Assembly (NCBI RefSeq): GCF_963378075.1
Contig: NZ_OY726394.1
Location: 1,240,001-1,304,000, forward strand
Direction: 5' to 3'
DNA from: Mycolicibacter sp. MU0083
GTDB lineage: Bacteria; Actinomycetota; Actinomycetes; Mycobacteriales; Mycobacteriaceae
DNA length: 64,000 bases
Shown here one piece after another: positions 1 through 13,169 of the stretch. Under the pieces are notes generated by a model. It made no database searches. It had not been told where the DNA came from and saw nothing but the letters and a program-made list of their open reading frames with translations. Both the position numbers and the translations under genes were made by a program. Numbering within the stretch: the first letter of the stretch is position 1; the number at the start of each line of letters is the position of its first letter.

Positions 1-252
1 ATCCCGGTGGTTGCCGAGCTCGTCGATGACGCCATGGTGCGTGTGGACCGTGTCGAGGACGACGAGCTGCGGCTCGCCGTCCACGGCGGGTTCCTGTCGG
101 TGACCGACGAAGGTGTCAGCATTCTGGCCGAATCGGTCGATTTCGCAGCGGAGATCGACGAGGCGACCGCCCGGCACGAGGCTGCGTCCAATGACCCCAA
201 GACGGCGGCGCAGGGCAGGGCCCGGCTGCGCGCCCTGGGTGTGATCGACTAA
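1..252 (+). CDS. atpC: ATP synthase epsilon subunit (partial, 5' end outside window)
   Basis: The frame is open from base 1 to the TAA at 250-252, giving the last 83 residues of a protein normally about 121 residues long. The visible part covers the end of the beta-sandwich domain (motif [17 protein letters not shown]) and the helical C-terminal arm, ending [10 protein letters not shown], as in mycobacterial AtpC. The subunit sits in the central stalk of F1Fo-ATP synthase on the cytoplasmic face and couples rotation to catalysis; its C-terminal arm also limits ATP hydrolysis. The DUF2550 gene follows 13 bases later, as in the Mtb atp operon end. The identification rests on motif and neighbours; the start lies upstream of the window. 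Confidence 0.93.
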   Translation: MPVVAELVDDAMVRVDRVEDDELRLAVHGGFLSVTDEGVSILAESVDFAAEIDEATARHEAASNDPKTAAQGRARLRALGVID

Positions 253-265
253 TAGGCATGGACCG

Positions 266-709
266 ATGAGCACGCCCATGATGTACATGGTCGTGCTCGT
301 CGGCGTGCTCTTATCCGCAGTGGTGGCTTTGAGCTACCGGCTGTGGAAGCTGCGCCGGGGCGGTACCGCGGCGATCATGCGTGATCTGCCCGCGGTCGGC
401 GGCCATGGTTGGCGCCACGGCGTCATTCGTTACCGGGGCGGCGAAGCCGCCTTCTACCGACTGTCCAGCGTTCGGCTGTGGCCGGACCGCCGCTTGAGCC
501 GGCGCGGCGTGGACGTGGTATCGCGCCGGCCGCCGCGCGGCGACGAGTTCGACATCATGACCGATGAGATCGTGGTCCTCGAACTGTGCGACGCCAGCCA
601 GGACCGGCGCGCCGGGTTCGAGATCGCCTTAGACCGCGGTGCTCGTACCGCATTCCTGTCGTGGGTGGAGGCCCGGCCGTCGCCGCGCACCCGACGCAAC
701 AGCTACTGA
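266..709 (+). CDS. DUF2550 membrane protein (Rv1312-like)
   Basis: This 147-residue protein has one N-terminal membrane segment (about residues 5-24, MYMVVLVGVLLSAVVALSYR), followed by a basic, cytosolic-type region with the run YRGGEAAFYRLSSVRLWPDR. That pattern is the DUF2550 family, found after atpC in mycobacteria. No biochemical function is established. The ATG at 266 is 13 bases after the atpC stop, so it is probably co-transcribed with the ATP synthase genes. In Mtb an IS1557 copy lies just downstream; here the next gene follows directly, convergent, 24 bases away. Confidence 0.85.
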   Translation: MSTPMMYMVVLVGVLLSAVVALSYRLWKLRRGGTAAIMRDLPAVGGHGWRHGVIRYRGGEAAFYRLSSVRLWPDRRLSRRGVDVVSRRPPRGDEFDIMTDEIVVLELCDASQDRRAGFEIALDRGARTAFLSWVEARPSPRTRRNSY

Positions 710-733
710 AATCTTCGGACGCCTTGGCGCCCT

Positions 734-1324
734 TTACTTTTCCGGCCGGTCACTGCGGTCGCCACCCGGCTTCCACAACACGTCGCCGTCGGTGTTCGCC
801 ACTCGGCAGAGCACGAACATCAAGTCGGACAAGCGATTCAGGTATTTCGCCGGTAACACGGACACACCGTCCGGGTAGGCGTCGAGGGCAGCCCATGCCG
901 AGCGCTCCGCGCGGCGCACCGAGGTGCGGGCCACATGCAGCAGCGCGGACAGCGGTGATCCCCCCGGCAGGATGAACGAGTTCAGCGGTTCGAGTTTCTC
1001 GTTGTATTCGTCACACCATGCTTCGACCCGGTCGATGTAGTCGGGGGTGATCCGGAGCGGCGGATACTTGGGGTCCTCGGCGATGGGGGTCGCCAGGTCT
1101 GCGCCAGTGTCGAACAAGTCGTTCTGAACCTGCAGCAGTGTGGCGTTGAGCGCCTCGTCGGGCTTGCCAAGGGCGAGCGCGACGCCGATCGCGGCGTTCG
1201 CGTCCTCGACATCGGCGTAGGCGACCAGCCGGGGATCGGTCTTGGGCACCCGGGAGAAATCACTGAGGCCGGTCGTTCCGTCGTCGCCGGTCCGGGTGTA
1301 AACGCGTGTGATGTGCACAGCCAT
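734..1324 (-). CDS. ATP:cob(I)alamin adenosyltransferase, PduO type
   Basis: The 196-residue protein starts MAVHITRVYTRTGDDGTTGL, the conserved ATP-binding N-terminus of PduO-type corrinoid adenosyltransferases. The later motifs LNSFILPGGSPLSALLHVAR and RRAER-S also match, and the total length is typical. It transfers adenosyl from ATP to cob(I)alamin, making the cofactor for methylmalonyl-CoA mutase; a methylmalonyl-CoA epimerase gene lies at 16955-17443. The frame stays open 12 codons further upstream, but the ATG at 1324 places the conserved motif at the expected distance. It corresponds to Mtb Rv1314c and is divergent from murA. Confidence 0.93.
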   Translation of the reverse strand: MAVHITRVYTRTGDDGTTGLSDFSRVPKTDPRLVAYADVEDANAAIGVALALGKPDEALNATLLQVQNDLFDTGADLATPIAEDPKYPPLRITPDYIDRVEAWCDEYNEKLEPLNSFILPGGSPLSALLHVARTSVRRAERSAWAALDAYPDGVSVLPAKYLNRLSDLMFVLCRVANTDGDVLWKPGGDRSDRPEK

Positions 1325-1441
1325 AGCCCAAACCGTACCGGGGTGAACATTCGGTGACAACGCCCGATCGGGTTCCGATCGGCTCCCGGCGGCCTAAGAG
1401 CCCGGATTGTTCGGGAACGGGCGGTTGTCGTAACTACACTG

Positions 1442-2701
1442 ATGCGGGTGGGTGAGCGTTTCGTGGTTACCGGGGGTAACCGGTTGTCCGGTGAGGTCGC
1501 TGTCGGCGGTGCCAAGAACAGCGTCCTGAAGCTGATGGCTGCCACTTTGTTGGCGGAGGGCACCAGCACCATCACCAACTGCCCGGACATCCTCGACGTG
1601 CCGTTGATGGCCGAGGTGCTGCGCGGACTCGGCGCGCACGTCGAGTTGGACGGTACGACCGTTCGGATCACGTCGCCCGACGAGCCCAAGTACGACGCCG
1701 ACTTCGCCGCGGTGCGGCAGTTCCGCGCGTCGGTCTGCGTGCTCGGGCCGCTGGTCGGCCGCTGTCTGCGGGCGAAGGTCGCGCTCCCGGGTGGGGACGC
1801 CATCGGCTCCCGGCCGCTCGATATGCATCAGGCCGGCCTGCGCCAACTCGGTGCGACCTGCAACATCGAACACGGCTGTGTGGTTGCCCACGCCGAGAAG
1901 CTGCACGGTGCTGAAATCCAGCTGGAGTTTCCATCGGTCGGTGCCACCGAGAACATCCTGATGGCTGCGGTCCTGGCCGAGGGGGTCACGACCATCCACA
2001 ACGTGGCGCGCGAGCCCGACGTGGTCGATCTGTGCATGATGCTCAACCAGATGGGCGCCCAGGTCGAAGGCGCCGGATCGGCGACGTTGAAGATCACCGG
2101 TGTCCCGCGGCTGTATCCGACCGAGCATGAGGTCATCGGGGACCGCATCGTCGCAGCCACCTGGGCTATCGCCGCAGTGATGACCCGGGGGGATATCTCC
2201 GTGACCGGGGTGGACCCGTCGCACCTGCAGCTCGTGCTGCACAAGCTGCACGACGCCGGAGCCACCGTGACCCAATCCGACAACGGGTTCCGGGTCGTGC
2301 AGTACGAGCGGCCCAAGGCCGTCAACGTCGCGACGCTACCGTTCCCCGGATTCCCCACCGACCTGCAGCCGATGGCCATCGGCCTGGCGGCGGTCGCCGA
2401 GGGTACGTCGATGATCACCGAGAACGTCTTCGAAGCCCGGTTCCGGTTCGTGGAGGAGATGATCCGCCTGGGCGCCGATGCGCGTACCGATGGACACCAC
2501 GCGGTGGTGCGCGGACTGCCGCAACTGTCGAGCGCACCGGTCTGGGCATCCGATATCCGTGCCGGCGCCGGCTTGGTGCTCGCGGGCCTGGTGGCAGACG
2601 GAGAAACCGAGGTCCACGACGTTTTTCACATCGACCGCGGGTACCCGATGTTCGTCGAGTATCTAGGCGATTTGGGTGCTGAGATAGAACGTGTAATATA
2701 G
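1442..2701 (+). CDS. murA: UDP-N-acetylglucosamine 1-carboxyvinyltransferase MurA
   Basis: This 419-residue enolpyruvyl transferase makes the first committed step of peptidoglycan synthesis in the cytoplasm: UDP-GlcNAc plus PEP gives enolpyruvyl-UDP-GlcNAc. Family signatures include [19 protein letters not shown] near the N-terminus, [20 protein letters not shown], and [16 protein letters not shown]. The active-site loop reads [10 protein letters not shown], with Asp (residue 119) where most bacteria have the fosfomycin-reactive Cys; this is the known mycobacterial cause of intrinsic fosfomycin resistance. The ATG at 1442 is used; GTG at 1448 is a close alternative. The rRNA promoter begins only about 75 bases after the stop, the classic mycobacterial arrangement. 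Confidence 0.97.
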   Translation: MRVGERFVVTGGNRLSGEVAVGGAKNSVLKLMAATLLAEGTSTITNCPDILDVPLMAEVLRGLGAHVELDGTTVRITSPDEPKYDADFAAVRQFRASVCVLGPLVGRCLRAKVALPGGDAIGSRPLDMHQAGLRQLGATCNIEHGCVVAHAEKLHGAEIQLEFPSVGATENILMAAVLAEGVTTIHNVAREPDVVDLCMMLNQMGAQVEGAGSATLKITGVPRLYPTEHEVIGDRIVAATWAIAAVMTRGDISVTGVDPSHLQLVLHKLHDAGATVTQSDNGFRVVQYERPKAVNVATLPFPGFPTDLQPMAIGLAAVAEGTSMITENVFEARFRFVEEMIRLGADARTDGHHAVVRGLPQLSSAPVWASDIRAGAGLVLAGLVADGETEVHDVFHIDRGYPMFVEYLGDLGAEIERVI

Positions 2702-2776
2702 GTCGAGCAGGCGGGCCGCAGGAGCGGAACGACCAGCAGTCTGGAAGTCCTTCCGGAAGCCCCGAAAAATTCGGAG

Positions 2777-2805
2777 TTGACACAACTTCGGCCAGCTAGT
2801 ATAGT
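2777..2805 (+). promoter_or_regulatory. rRNA operon promoter P1
   Basis: TTGACA (2777-2782) and TATAGT (2800-2805) are separated by exactly 17 bases, a near-consensus SigA promoter. Transcription would start around 2811-2813. The sequence between the -10 box and the start is GC-rich, which fits the stringent-response and CarD-sensitive rRNA promoters of mycobacteria (inference). I saw no second promoter of similar quality between murA and the 16S gene. Confidence 0.9.
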
Positions 2806-2811
2806 AGCGGG

Positions 2812-2969
2812 GTTGCCTGAAGCCGGGCGTGTTGTTTGAGAACTCAATAGTGTGTTTGGTGGTTTTTGTTTGTTGTTGTTTGCCACACTTTCAGCGCCCC
2901 GTGTTGGGGGTGTGGTTGTTTTTTTGATGTCAGTTTTTGACTGATGTTTTGGGATTGTTTCCAAATGGT
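2812..2969 (+). promoter_or_regulatory. rRNA leader with boxA-like antitermination site
   Basis: This is the transcribed leader before mature 16S RNA. The stretch TGTTGTTTGAGA at 2830-2841, followed by ACTCAATAGTGTG, is the conserved mycobacterial leader block described as the boxA/CL element that binds Nus factors. A small perfect inverted repeat TCAGT-TTTTG-ACTGA follows before the 16S start. The leader is rich in T and G, unlike the surrounding coding DNA. Confidence 0.75.
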
Positions 2970-7980
<5,011 letters not shown>

Positions 7981-8122
7981 CACAAAGAAACACAAACGTG
8001 TTGCCCGCAACCACACACCACGAATCAAGCCACACCCCGCCACCAAACACACTTTGGTGACCCGGTAGGCCCACCACCACACCACACGCGTGTGGCCGGC
8101 CCACCACCACAAAAAAATAGAG

Positions 8123-8237
8123 TTACGGCGGAAATAGCGACAGGGAAACGCCCGGTCCCATCCCGAACCCGGAAGCTAAGCCTGTCAGCGCCGATGATAC
8201 TGCCCACACGGGTGGAAAAGTAGGACACCGCCGAACA
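8123..8237 (+). rRNA. rrf: 5S ribosomal RNA
   Basis: The gene runs from TTACGGCGG to CCGCCGAACA, whose ends pair, giving about 115 bases. Internal landmarks are CCCGGTCCCATCCCGAACCCG and GAAGCTAAGCC, both universal in bacterial 5S RNA. It is the last gene of the rRNA operon and lies 10 bases before the terminator hairpin. Confidence 0.96.
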
Positions 8238-8246
8238 CAATTTAAA

Positions 8247-8279
8247 GAAACGCCCCCCGACACCGTCGGGGGGCGTTTC
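8247..8279 (+). terminator. rRNA operon terminator
   Basis: A perfect 15-bp stem (8247-8261 with 8265-8279, arms GAAACGCCCCCCGAC and its complement) closes a 3-base loop. It lies 10 bases after the 5S gene. There is no long T tract afterwards, as is common for mycobacterial terminators, but the stem is exceptionally stable. Confidence 0.93.
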
Positions 8280-8451
8280 CCATTCCCCCAACACAAATAT
8301 CGGCGACTTCGGATGCCGTGCTGATCCGAAAAAGCGAACATGCGGACGGTTTCATAGACTCGCGAAGTGGGCTTTTGGGCGACCGGTCGGTGCGCCGGCA
8401 GTGTGCTGGTGGGCGGTGGTTTCCTCGGCCCCAATCACAGTCCGATTCGTG

Positions 8452-8480
8452 TTGCGATGCGCGTCACTACGCGCTATCTT
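8452..8480 (+). promoter_or_regulatory. Candidate SigA promoter for the PE-PPE-domain gene
   Basis: TTGCGA (8452-8457) and TATCTT (8475-8480) are 17 bases apart, so the RNA would start about 8487 and have a 30-base leader containing the AGGAGG ribosome site. Both boxes depart from consensus, so this is a candidate only. Confidence 0.45.
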
Positions 8481-8516
8481 TTAGGTTCCATTAAGGAAGT
8501 TAACAGGAGGAACCGC

Positions 8517-9737
8517 ATGCGAGTTAAAGCTTGCTTACCGCTTGTTGCCACTGTCGTCGCTGGCAGTGTCTTCGCGGGTGCCCCAGCAGTTGCACAATCC
8601 ATCACCACCCAGTCGCCGGCCTACGTTCTCACTGGCAACGGCGAGGACTTGGGCGGCGGTATTGCCTTGATCATGGGCGGTACCGGCATTCCCCAGCCCA
8701 CGGAACCATTCATGGAGGCCATCAGTGACCTGTTCCTGAAGCCGCACGGCTTCACCGGCGACCTGTACTCGCAGTGGGGGCCGGAGAACCGGAGCGCGAC
8801 CTCGAGTTCGGTCGGCTTGGCGGAGCTGCAGAACTCGATCGCCACGCTGCTCAACGGTGACAAACTGGAGGGCTACGAGGATTCGCCCGCAGTGAGTGCC
8901 GAGAACCCCATCGTGGTCTTTGGGTACTCGCAGAGCGGTGGCATCGCCTCCCGGTTGGTGGAGTGGCTGGAAGACAACAACGTCTCCAACGAGCTCGTAC
9001 GGATCGTGACGATCGGTTCGATGGCCGCGGCCCGGGTGGACCTGGGCGCGTACCACACTGACGTCTACAACTACGAGTACGACTCGGTCGGCGTGAAGCC
9101 GATCTACAACAACCCGCTGGCGGAACTGAACTCGTCGCTCGGCTTCATCTACGGGCACTCGATCTACGCCAGTGCCACCCCGGAGCAGATCGAGAACGCC
9201 GTCGAGCTGTCGGTCGGCGACCCCGACTCGCTGACCACGTTCCACATGATCGAGAACGACCTGCTGCCGCTGCTGGCGCCGGTGCAGCTGATCCCGATCC
9301 TGGGCATGCCGCTCTACGAGCTGTTGGAGCCGGCCACCCGGGTCCTGGTGAACCTGGGCTACGGCAGCCTGGAGCACGGTTGGCCGCCCGGAAACATCGA
9401 TGAGGTGACCCCGAGCGACAGCTTCCTGCCGCCCAACATCGAGTTCGGCGACCTGCTGGAGGCGCTGGGCAAGGCCGTCCTCGAAGGCATCGGCAACTCG
9501 TTCATGAGCTGGTTGGACCCGGAGACCTACCACATCTACGGGCTGAACGACCACCCGTCGCTGCTGGGGATCATCAACGAGGGCTACCTGGCCGGTTACC
9601 TGGACTCGCCGACCCCGACGTTGGAGGAATCGCTGACCGGTCTGTCGGCCTTCCTGGCGGCGTTCCAGGACACGACGGAGTACGAGATGCCGGAGCCGGT
9701 CGAGCTGTTGCCGATCGACATCGACGCGGACGTCTAA
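8517..9737 (+). CDS. Secreted PE-PPE-domain alpha/beta hydrolase
   Basis: This 406-residue protein has a Sec signal peptide (residues 1 to about 26, ending APAVA) and then a PE-PPE domain, the serine-hydrolase domain that normally follows PE or PPE modules. No PE or PPE N-terminal module is present. The nucleophile motif is GYSQSGG with Ser138, and the early GGTGIPQP loop is also typical. It probably hydrolyses an acyl ester outside the membrane; the substrate is unknown. The start at 8517 is well supported by AGGAGG at 8505-8510; reading frames extend upstream to 8367 but lack a ribosome site. It lies alone between the rRNA terminator and a second strong hairpin. Confidence 0.88.
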   Translation: MRVKACLPLVATVVAGSVFAGAPAVAQSITTQSPAYVLTGNGEDLGGGIALIMGGTGIPQPTEPFMEAISDLFLKPHGFTGDLYSQWGPENRSATSSSVGLAELQNSIATLLNGDKLEGYEDSPAVSAENPIVVFGYSQSGGIASRLVEWLEDNNVSNELVRIVTIGSMAAARVDLGAYHTDVYNYEYDSVGVKPIYNNPLAELNSSLGFIYGHSIYASATPEQIENAVELSVGDPDSLTTFHMIENDLLPLLAPVQLIPILGMPLYELLEPATRVLVNLGYGSLEHGWPPGNIDEVTPSDSFLPPNIEFGDLLEALGKAVLEGIGNSFMSWLDPETYHIYGLNDHPSLLGIINEGYLAGYLDSPTPTLEESLTGLSAFLAAFQDTTEYEMPEPVELLPIDIDADV

Positions 9738-9756
9738 ACCCGCTGCAACCCGAGAT

Positions 9757-9794
9757 CCGGGGCCGGAATCACCGTTGGGTGGTTCCGGCCCCGG
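9757..9794. terminator. Bidirectional terminator between convergent genes
   Basis: A 17-bp near-perfect stem pairs 9757-9773 (CCGGGGCCGGAATCACC) with 9778-9794, with one mismatch and a 4-base loop. It sits between the end of the PE-PPE-domain gene and the end of ogt, which converge, and is followed by TTCCGTTTT on the plus strand. Confidence 0.8.
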
Positions 9795-9809
9795 TTCCGT
9801 TTTCCGGGG

Positions 9810-10301
9810 TCACTCGAACAGGGCGGGCTGGCTGTGCAGCCGCTCCAGGTCGAGTAGCGTCCGCTTGCGTTCGATACCGCCGCCGTACCCGGTGAGGCTG
9901 CCGTTGCTGCCGATCACCCGATGACACGGCACGATGATCGAGATCGGATTGCGGCCATTGGCCAGGCCGACCGCGCGGGAGGCGTTGGGTGCCCCGATCT
10001 GGTCGGCGAGCTGCCCGTACGAGCGGGTCTGGCCGTAGGGGATGGTCAGCAAGGCGGTCCAGACCCGCTTCTGGAAGTCGGTGCCGGTCATCTCGTAGGC
10101 CAGATCGAACTCGGTGAGATCACCGGCGAAGTAGGCCGTCAATTGCTCGACCGCGTCCGGGAACGCGGCGTCGTCGCGTACCCAACCGATCTGGCTGGGG
10201 GCGTGGGCGTGGTCGAGCATCAGCAGATGGCTCAACCGGCTGTCGGTGCCGGCCAGGGTCAGGGGTCCGATCGGACTGTCGATGATGCGGTGGCAGGTCA
10301 T
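9810..10301 (-). CDS. ogt: Methylated-DNA--protein-cysteine S-methyltransferase
   Basis: This 163-residue suicide repair protein takes alkyl groups from O6-alkylguanine in DNA onto its own cysteine. The signature PCHRVIGSNGSLTGYGGG is present with acceptor Cys126 in PCHR, preceded by the helix-turn-helix segment YGQLADQIGAPNASRAVG. The ATG at 10301 overlaps the stop of the upstream Ada/AlkA gene in an ATGA junction, so the two are translationally coupled and expressed together. This matches the Mtb Rv1316c-Rv1317c pair. Length is normal for the family. Confidence 0.96.
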   Translation of the reverse strand: MTCHRIIDSPIGPLTLAGTDSRLSHLLMLDHAHAPSQIGWVRDDAAFPDAVEQLTAYFAGDLTEFDLAYEMTGTDFQKRVWTALLTIPYGQTRSYGQLADQIGAPNASRAVGLANGRNPISIIVPCHRVIGSNGSLTGYGGGIERKRTLLDLERLHSQPALFE

Positions 10302-11797
10302 GCGCTCTCCTTCGAGGCCGGCGGCCAGACGTTCACGGCATGGTCGAGCCCGCTCCAAAGGTATTGGGTGGCATACGAGCGCCACGGCCGCCAGCGGGTC
10401 CCGTGGCTGATCAGCGCCCACGGGCCTGCTGGCAGTCCGAGGTGGCGTGCGGCGGCCTGTACGCCCAAGTCGGTGGCGGGAAAGGCGTCGGGGTCGCCGA
10501 GGCCCCGCATGGCGATGACCTCGGCGGTCCAGACGCCGACTCCCGGCAGCGCGGTCAACTCGTGGCGGGCGCGGTCCCAGTCGGCGCCGGCGCTCAGGTC
10601 GAGGCGGCCGTCGGCCAAGCCGGCGACCAGGGCTGCGAAGGCGCGTCGACGGGTCCGGGGAAGCGCCAGGCGGTCGGGATCGAGGTCGGCGAGGCGCTGC
10701 ACGGTCGGGAACACGTGTGTGAGCCCACCCTCGGGGTCGACTATCGGATCGCCGTACGCGGCCACGAGGCGCCGGGTGTGGGTTTGAGCCGCCTTGAGCG
10801 ACACCTGTTGGCTCAGCAGGACCCGGATGGCGAGTTCGGCTTCGTCGACGGTGCGGGGGATGCGTTGTCCGGGCGCGTGGGCTATCAGCGGCTTCAAGTA
10901 GCGGTCGGTGCCGAGAGCCTCCCCGATGGCTTGCGGGTCGGCGTCGAGGTCGAGTAGGCGGCGGCAGCGGGCGATGGCGGCGGTGAGGTCGCGGAAATCG
11001 TCGAGTGCGATCCGGCACCGGACGTGGTCAGCGGCAGGCCGGAGCCCGACGACGGCGTTGCCGTGGGGGAGCCGCAGCGTTCGCCGGAAGGCGCCGTCGC
11101 GGATCTCCTCGCAGCGGGATACCGCGCAGGCCGCCAGATGCCCGAAGACACCCCGGAACGCGAACGGCGTGCGGACCGGCAGTCGCAGGGTCAGCACGCC
11201 GGGAGAGTCATGGTCGGTCCGGGTGCGCGACCGCGCGGTGGCGCGGCTGCGCAGCATGGTGGGCGTGGTGGCGCACACGGCCCGAACGGTGTCGTTGAAC
11301 TGGCGGATGCTGGCGAAGCCGGCGGCGAATGCGACGTCGGACAACGGCAGGTCGGTGGTCTCGATCAGGATCCGGGCGGTCTGGGTGCGCTGTGCGCGGG
11401 CCAACGCCAACGGTCCGGCACCGACCTCGGCCTGCAGCAGCCGCTGTAGCTGGCGGGCCGAGTAGCCGAGGCTCTCGGCGAGTCCGTTCACACCGGTGCG
11501 CTCGACGGCGCCGTCGGCGATCATCCGCATCGCCCGCCCCACGACGTCGCCGCGGACGTTCCACTCGGGAGAACCCGGTGCGGCATCGGGCCGGCAGCGT
11601 TTGCACGCCCGGAAGCCGGCCCGCTGGGCGGCAGCGGCAGTGGGGTAGAAGGTGACGTTCTGCGGCAGCGGTGGCCGGGCGGGGCAACTGGGGCGGCAGT
11701 AGATCCGGGTGCTGTGGACCGCGGTGATGAACCAACCGTCGAAGCGGGCATCGCTGGACTTCACAGCGCCGTAGCAGCGGTCGAAGTCGTCGTACAC
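10298..11797 (-). CDS. alkA: Ada-type regulator fused to AlkA 3-methyladenine glycosylase
   Basis: The 499-residue protein joins three parts. Residues 1-75 form an Ada zinc domain with Cys34, Cys38, Cys65 and Cys68 (YCRPSC and ACKRC); Cys34 is the methyl acceptor. An AraC-type DNA-binding region follows (about 100-190). An AlkA glycosylase then runs to the end, with the helix-hairpin-helix LPGVGVWTAEVIAMRG and the catalytic Asp in DAFPATDLG. It senses alkyl damage, activates transcription and removes alkylated bases. The GTG at 11797 is chosen because it gives the family length (Mtb protein about 496) and starts just before DDFDRCY; an open frame continues upstream into the divergent glsA region. 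It overlaps ogt by 4 bases. Confidence 0.93.
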   Translation of the reverse strand: MYDDFDRCYGAVKSSDARFDGWFITAVHSTRIYCRPSCPARPPLPQNVTFYPTAAAAQRAGFRACKRCRPDAAPGSPEWNVRGDVVGRAMRMIADGAVERTGVNGLAESLGYSARQLQRLLQAEVGAGPLALARAQRTQTARILIETTDLPLSDVAFAAGFASIRQFNDTVRAVCATTPTMLRSRATARSRTRTDHDSPGVLTLRLPVRTPFAFRGVFGHLAACAVSRCEEIRDGAFRRTLRLPHGNAVVGLRPAADHVRCRIALDDFRDLTAAIARCRRLLDLDADPQAIGEALGTDRYLKPLIAHAPGQRIPRTVDEAELAIRVLLSQQVSLKAAQTHTRRLVAAYGDPIVDPEGGLTHVFPTVQRLADLDPDRLALPRTRRRAFAALVAGLADGRLDLSAGADWDRARHELTALPGVGVWTAEVIAMRGLGDPDAFPATDLGVQAAARHLGLPAGPWALISHGTRWRPWRSYATQYLWSGLDHAVNVWPPASKESA

Positions 11798-11890
11798 GTA
11801 TCCACGATGGCACGGCGGCGGCAGCAGTACTAGCGGGAAAACGACAGAACAGTGCCCGACGGCGCATGTCGCCCGGGCTAGCATCGGGAC

Positions 11891-13162
11891 GTGGCGGCAC
11901 TGGTGCAGCGGTATCTGGACGGGATTCTCGCCGAACACGCCGGGGTCGACGACGGCGCCTTGGCGAGCTACATTCCCGAGCTGGCCCGGGTCGATCCGAC
12001 CGGATTCGGTTTGTCGTTGTCCTCATCGGACGGTCATGTCTACGAATCCGGCGACGCCGACGTGCAGTTCACCATGCAGTCGATCTCGAAGCCGTTCACC
12101 TATGCGTTGGCGCTCGACCAGCTCGGCCAGGCCGAGGTCGATCAACGAGTCGGTGTCGAACCCTCCGGTGAGGGCTTCAACAAGATCAGCGTCGACCAGG
12201 TCACCAATGTCCCGAAGAATCCGATGATCAACGCGGGAGCCATCGTGGCCTGCTCCCTGATCCCGGGCAAGACCGTCGGCGACCGATTCGACCTCCTGCG
12301 GGAGTTCTACAGCGCGTGCGCGGGCCGAACCCTGGACTTCGACGCGCAGGTCTATGGCTCCGAGCGGTCCAGTGGTAGTCGCAATCGCGGGATCGCCTAC
12401 CTGCTGGACAGCTTCGGTGCGCTCGGCGCCGATCCCGACGAGGCGCTGGATCTCTACATCCGCCAGTGTTCCCTGAAAGTCACCAGCACCGATCTGGCCC
12501 GGATGGCGGCCACGCTGGCCCGCGGCGGCCTGAACCCGTTGACCGGGCGGCAGGTGACCGATGCCGCCGTGGTGCGGCGAACACTGTCGGTCATGGTGAC
12601 CTGCGGCATGTACGACGCCGCCGGGGCCTGGGTGAGTGCGGTGGGCATGCCGGCCAAGAGCGGGGTGGCCGGCGGCATCGTGGCGGTGCTGCCCGGTCAG
12701 CTCGGTATCGGTGTCTATTCGCCGCGAATCGACGGCAAGGGCAACAGCGTGCGCGGAATGTTGGTGTGCCGCAGCCTTTCCCAACAACTCGGACTGCATT
12801 TCCTGACCGTGAGCAGTGAGGCCCACGCCGCTATTCGCGGCGTGTACACCCCGCGTCCGGGAGTTCGGGTCTACGAGGTGCACGGTGACCTGTTGTTCGC
12901 CGGCGCCGAACAGGTGGCCCGCACCGCGACGCGTGACTGCGGCGAATTCGGCACCGCGATCCTGGATGTCTCGCGGCTGCACACCATCAGCGAGCCGGCC
13001 CGTGGGTTGCTGGCGGGGTTGGCGGAGGATCTGCGAACCCTGGGCAAGCAGGGGCTGCTCGTCGATCCCAGCGGTTCGGTGACGCCGGATCCCGCGGCCT
13101 ACGCGGGCCTGGTGTTCAGCACCGTCGAGGACGCGCTGGATGCGGCGCGGCCGGGGGCCTGA
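11891..13162 (+). CDS. glsA: Glutaminase with C-terminal STAS domain
   Basis: This 423-residue protein has a beta-lactamase-like glutaminase domain (residues 1 to about 310) and a C-terminal STAS-like domain (about 325-415). The catalytic Ser64 and Lys67 lie in MQSISKPF; NPMINAGAI and the GGIVAVLPGQLGIGVYSPR region are family signatures. It converts glutamine to glutamate and ammonia in the cytoplasm. The STAS domain suggests protein-interaction or nucleotide-sensing control (inference). The start is GTG at 11891, divergent from the Ada/AlkA gene with 93 bases between. I do not recall this gene at this locus in Mtb, so it may be a lineage-specific insertion or retention. Confidence 0.92.
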   Translation: MAALVQRYLDGILAEHAGVDDGALASYIPELARVDPTGFGLSLSSSDGHVYESGDADVQFTMQSISKPFTYALALDQLGQAEVDQRVGVEPSGEGFNKISVDQVTNVPKNPMINAGAIVACSLIPGKTVGDRFDLLREFYSACAGRTLDFDAQVYGSERSSGSRNRGIAYLLDSFGALGADPDEALDLYIRQCSLKVTSTDLARMAATLARGGLNPLTGRQVTDAAVVRRTLSVMVTCGMYDAAGAWVSAVGMPAKSGVAGGIVAVLPGQLGIGVYSPRIDGKGNSVRGMLVCRSLSQQLGLHFLTVSSEAHAAIRGVYTPRPGVRVYEVHGDLLFAGAEQVARTATRDCGEFGTAILDVSRLHTISEPARGLLAGLAEDLRTLGKQGLLVDPSGSVTPDPAAYAGLVFSTVEDALDAARPGA

Positions 13163-13169
13163 GCGCCGA

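Noticed and set aside
11798..11938. Longer N-terminus for the Ada/AlkA protein
   Set aside because: It would overlap the divergent glsA start and adds residues with no similarity; the GTG at 11797 gives family length.
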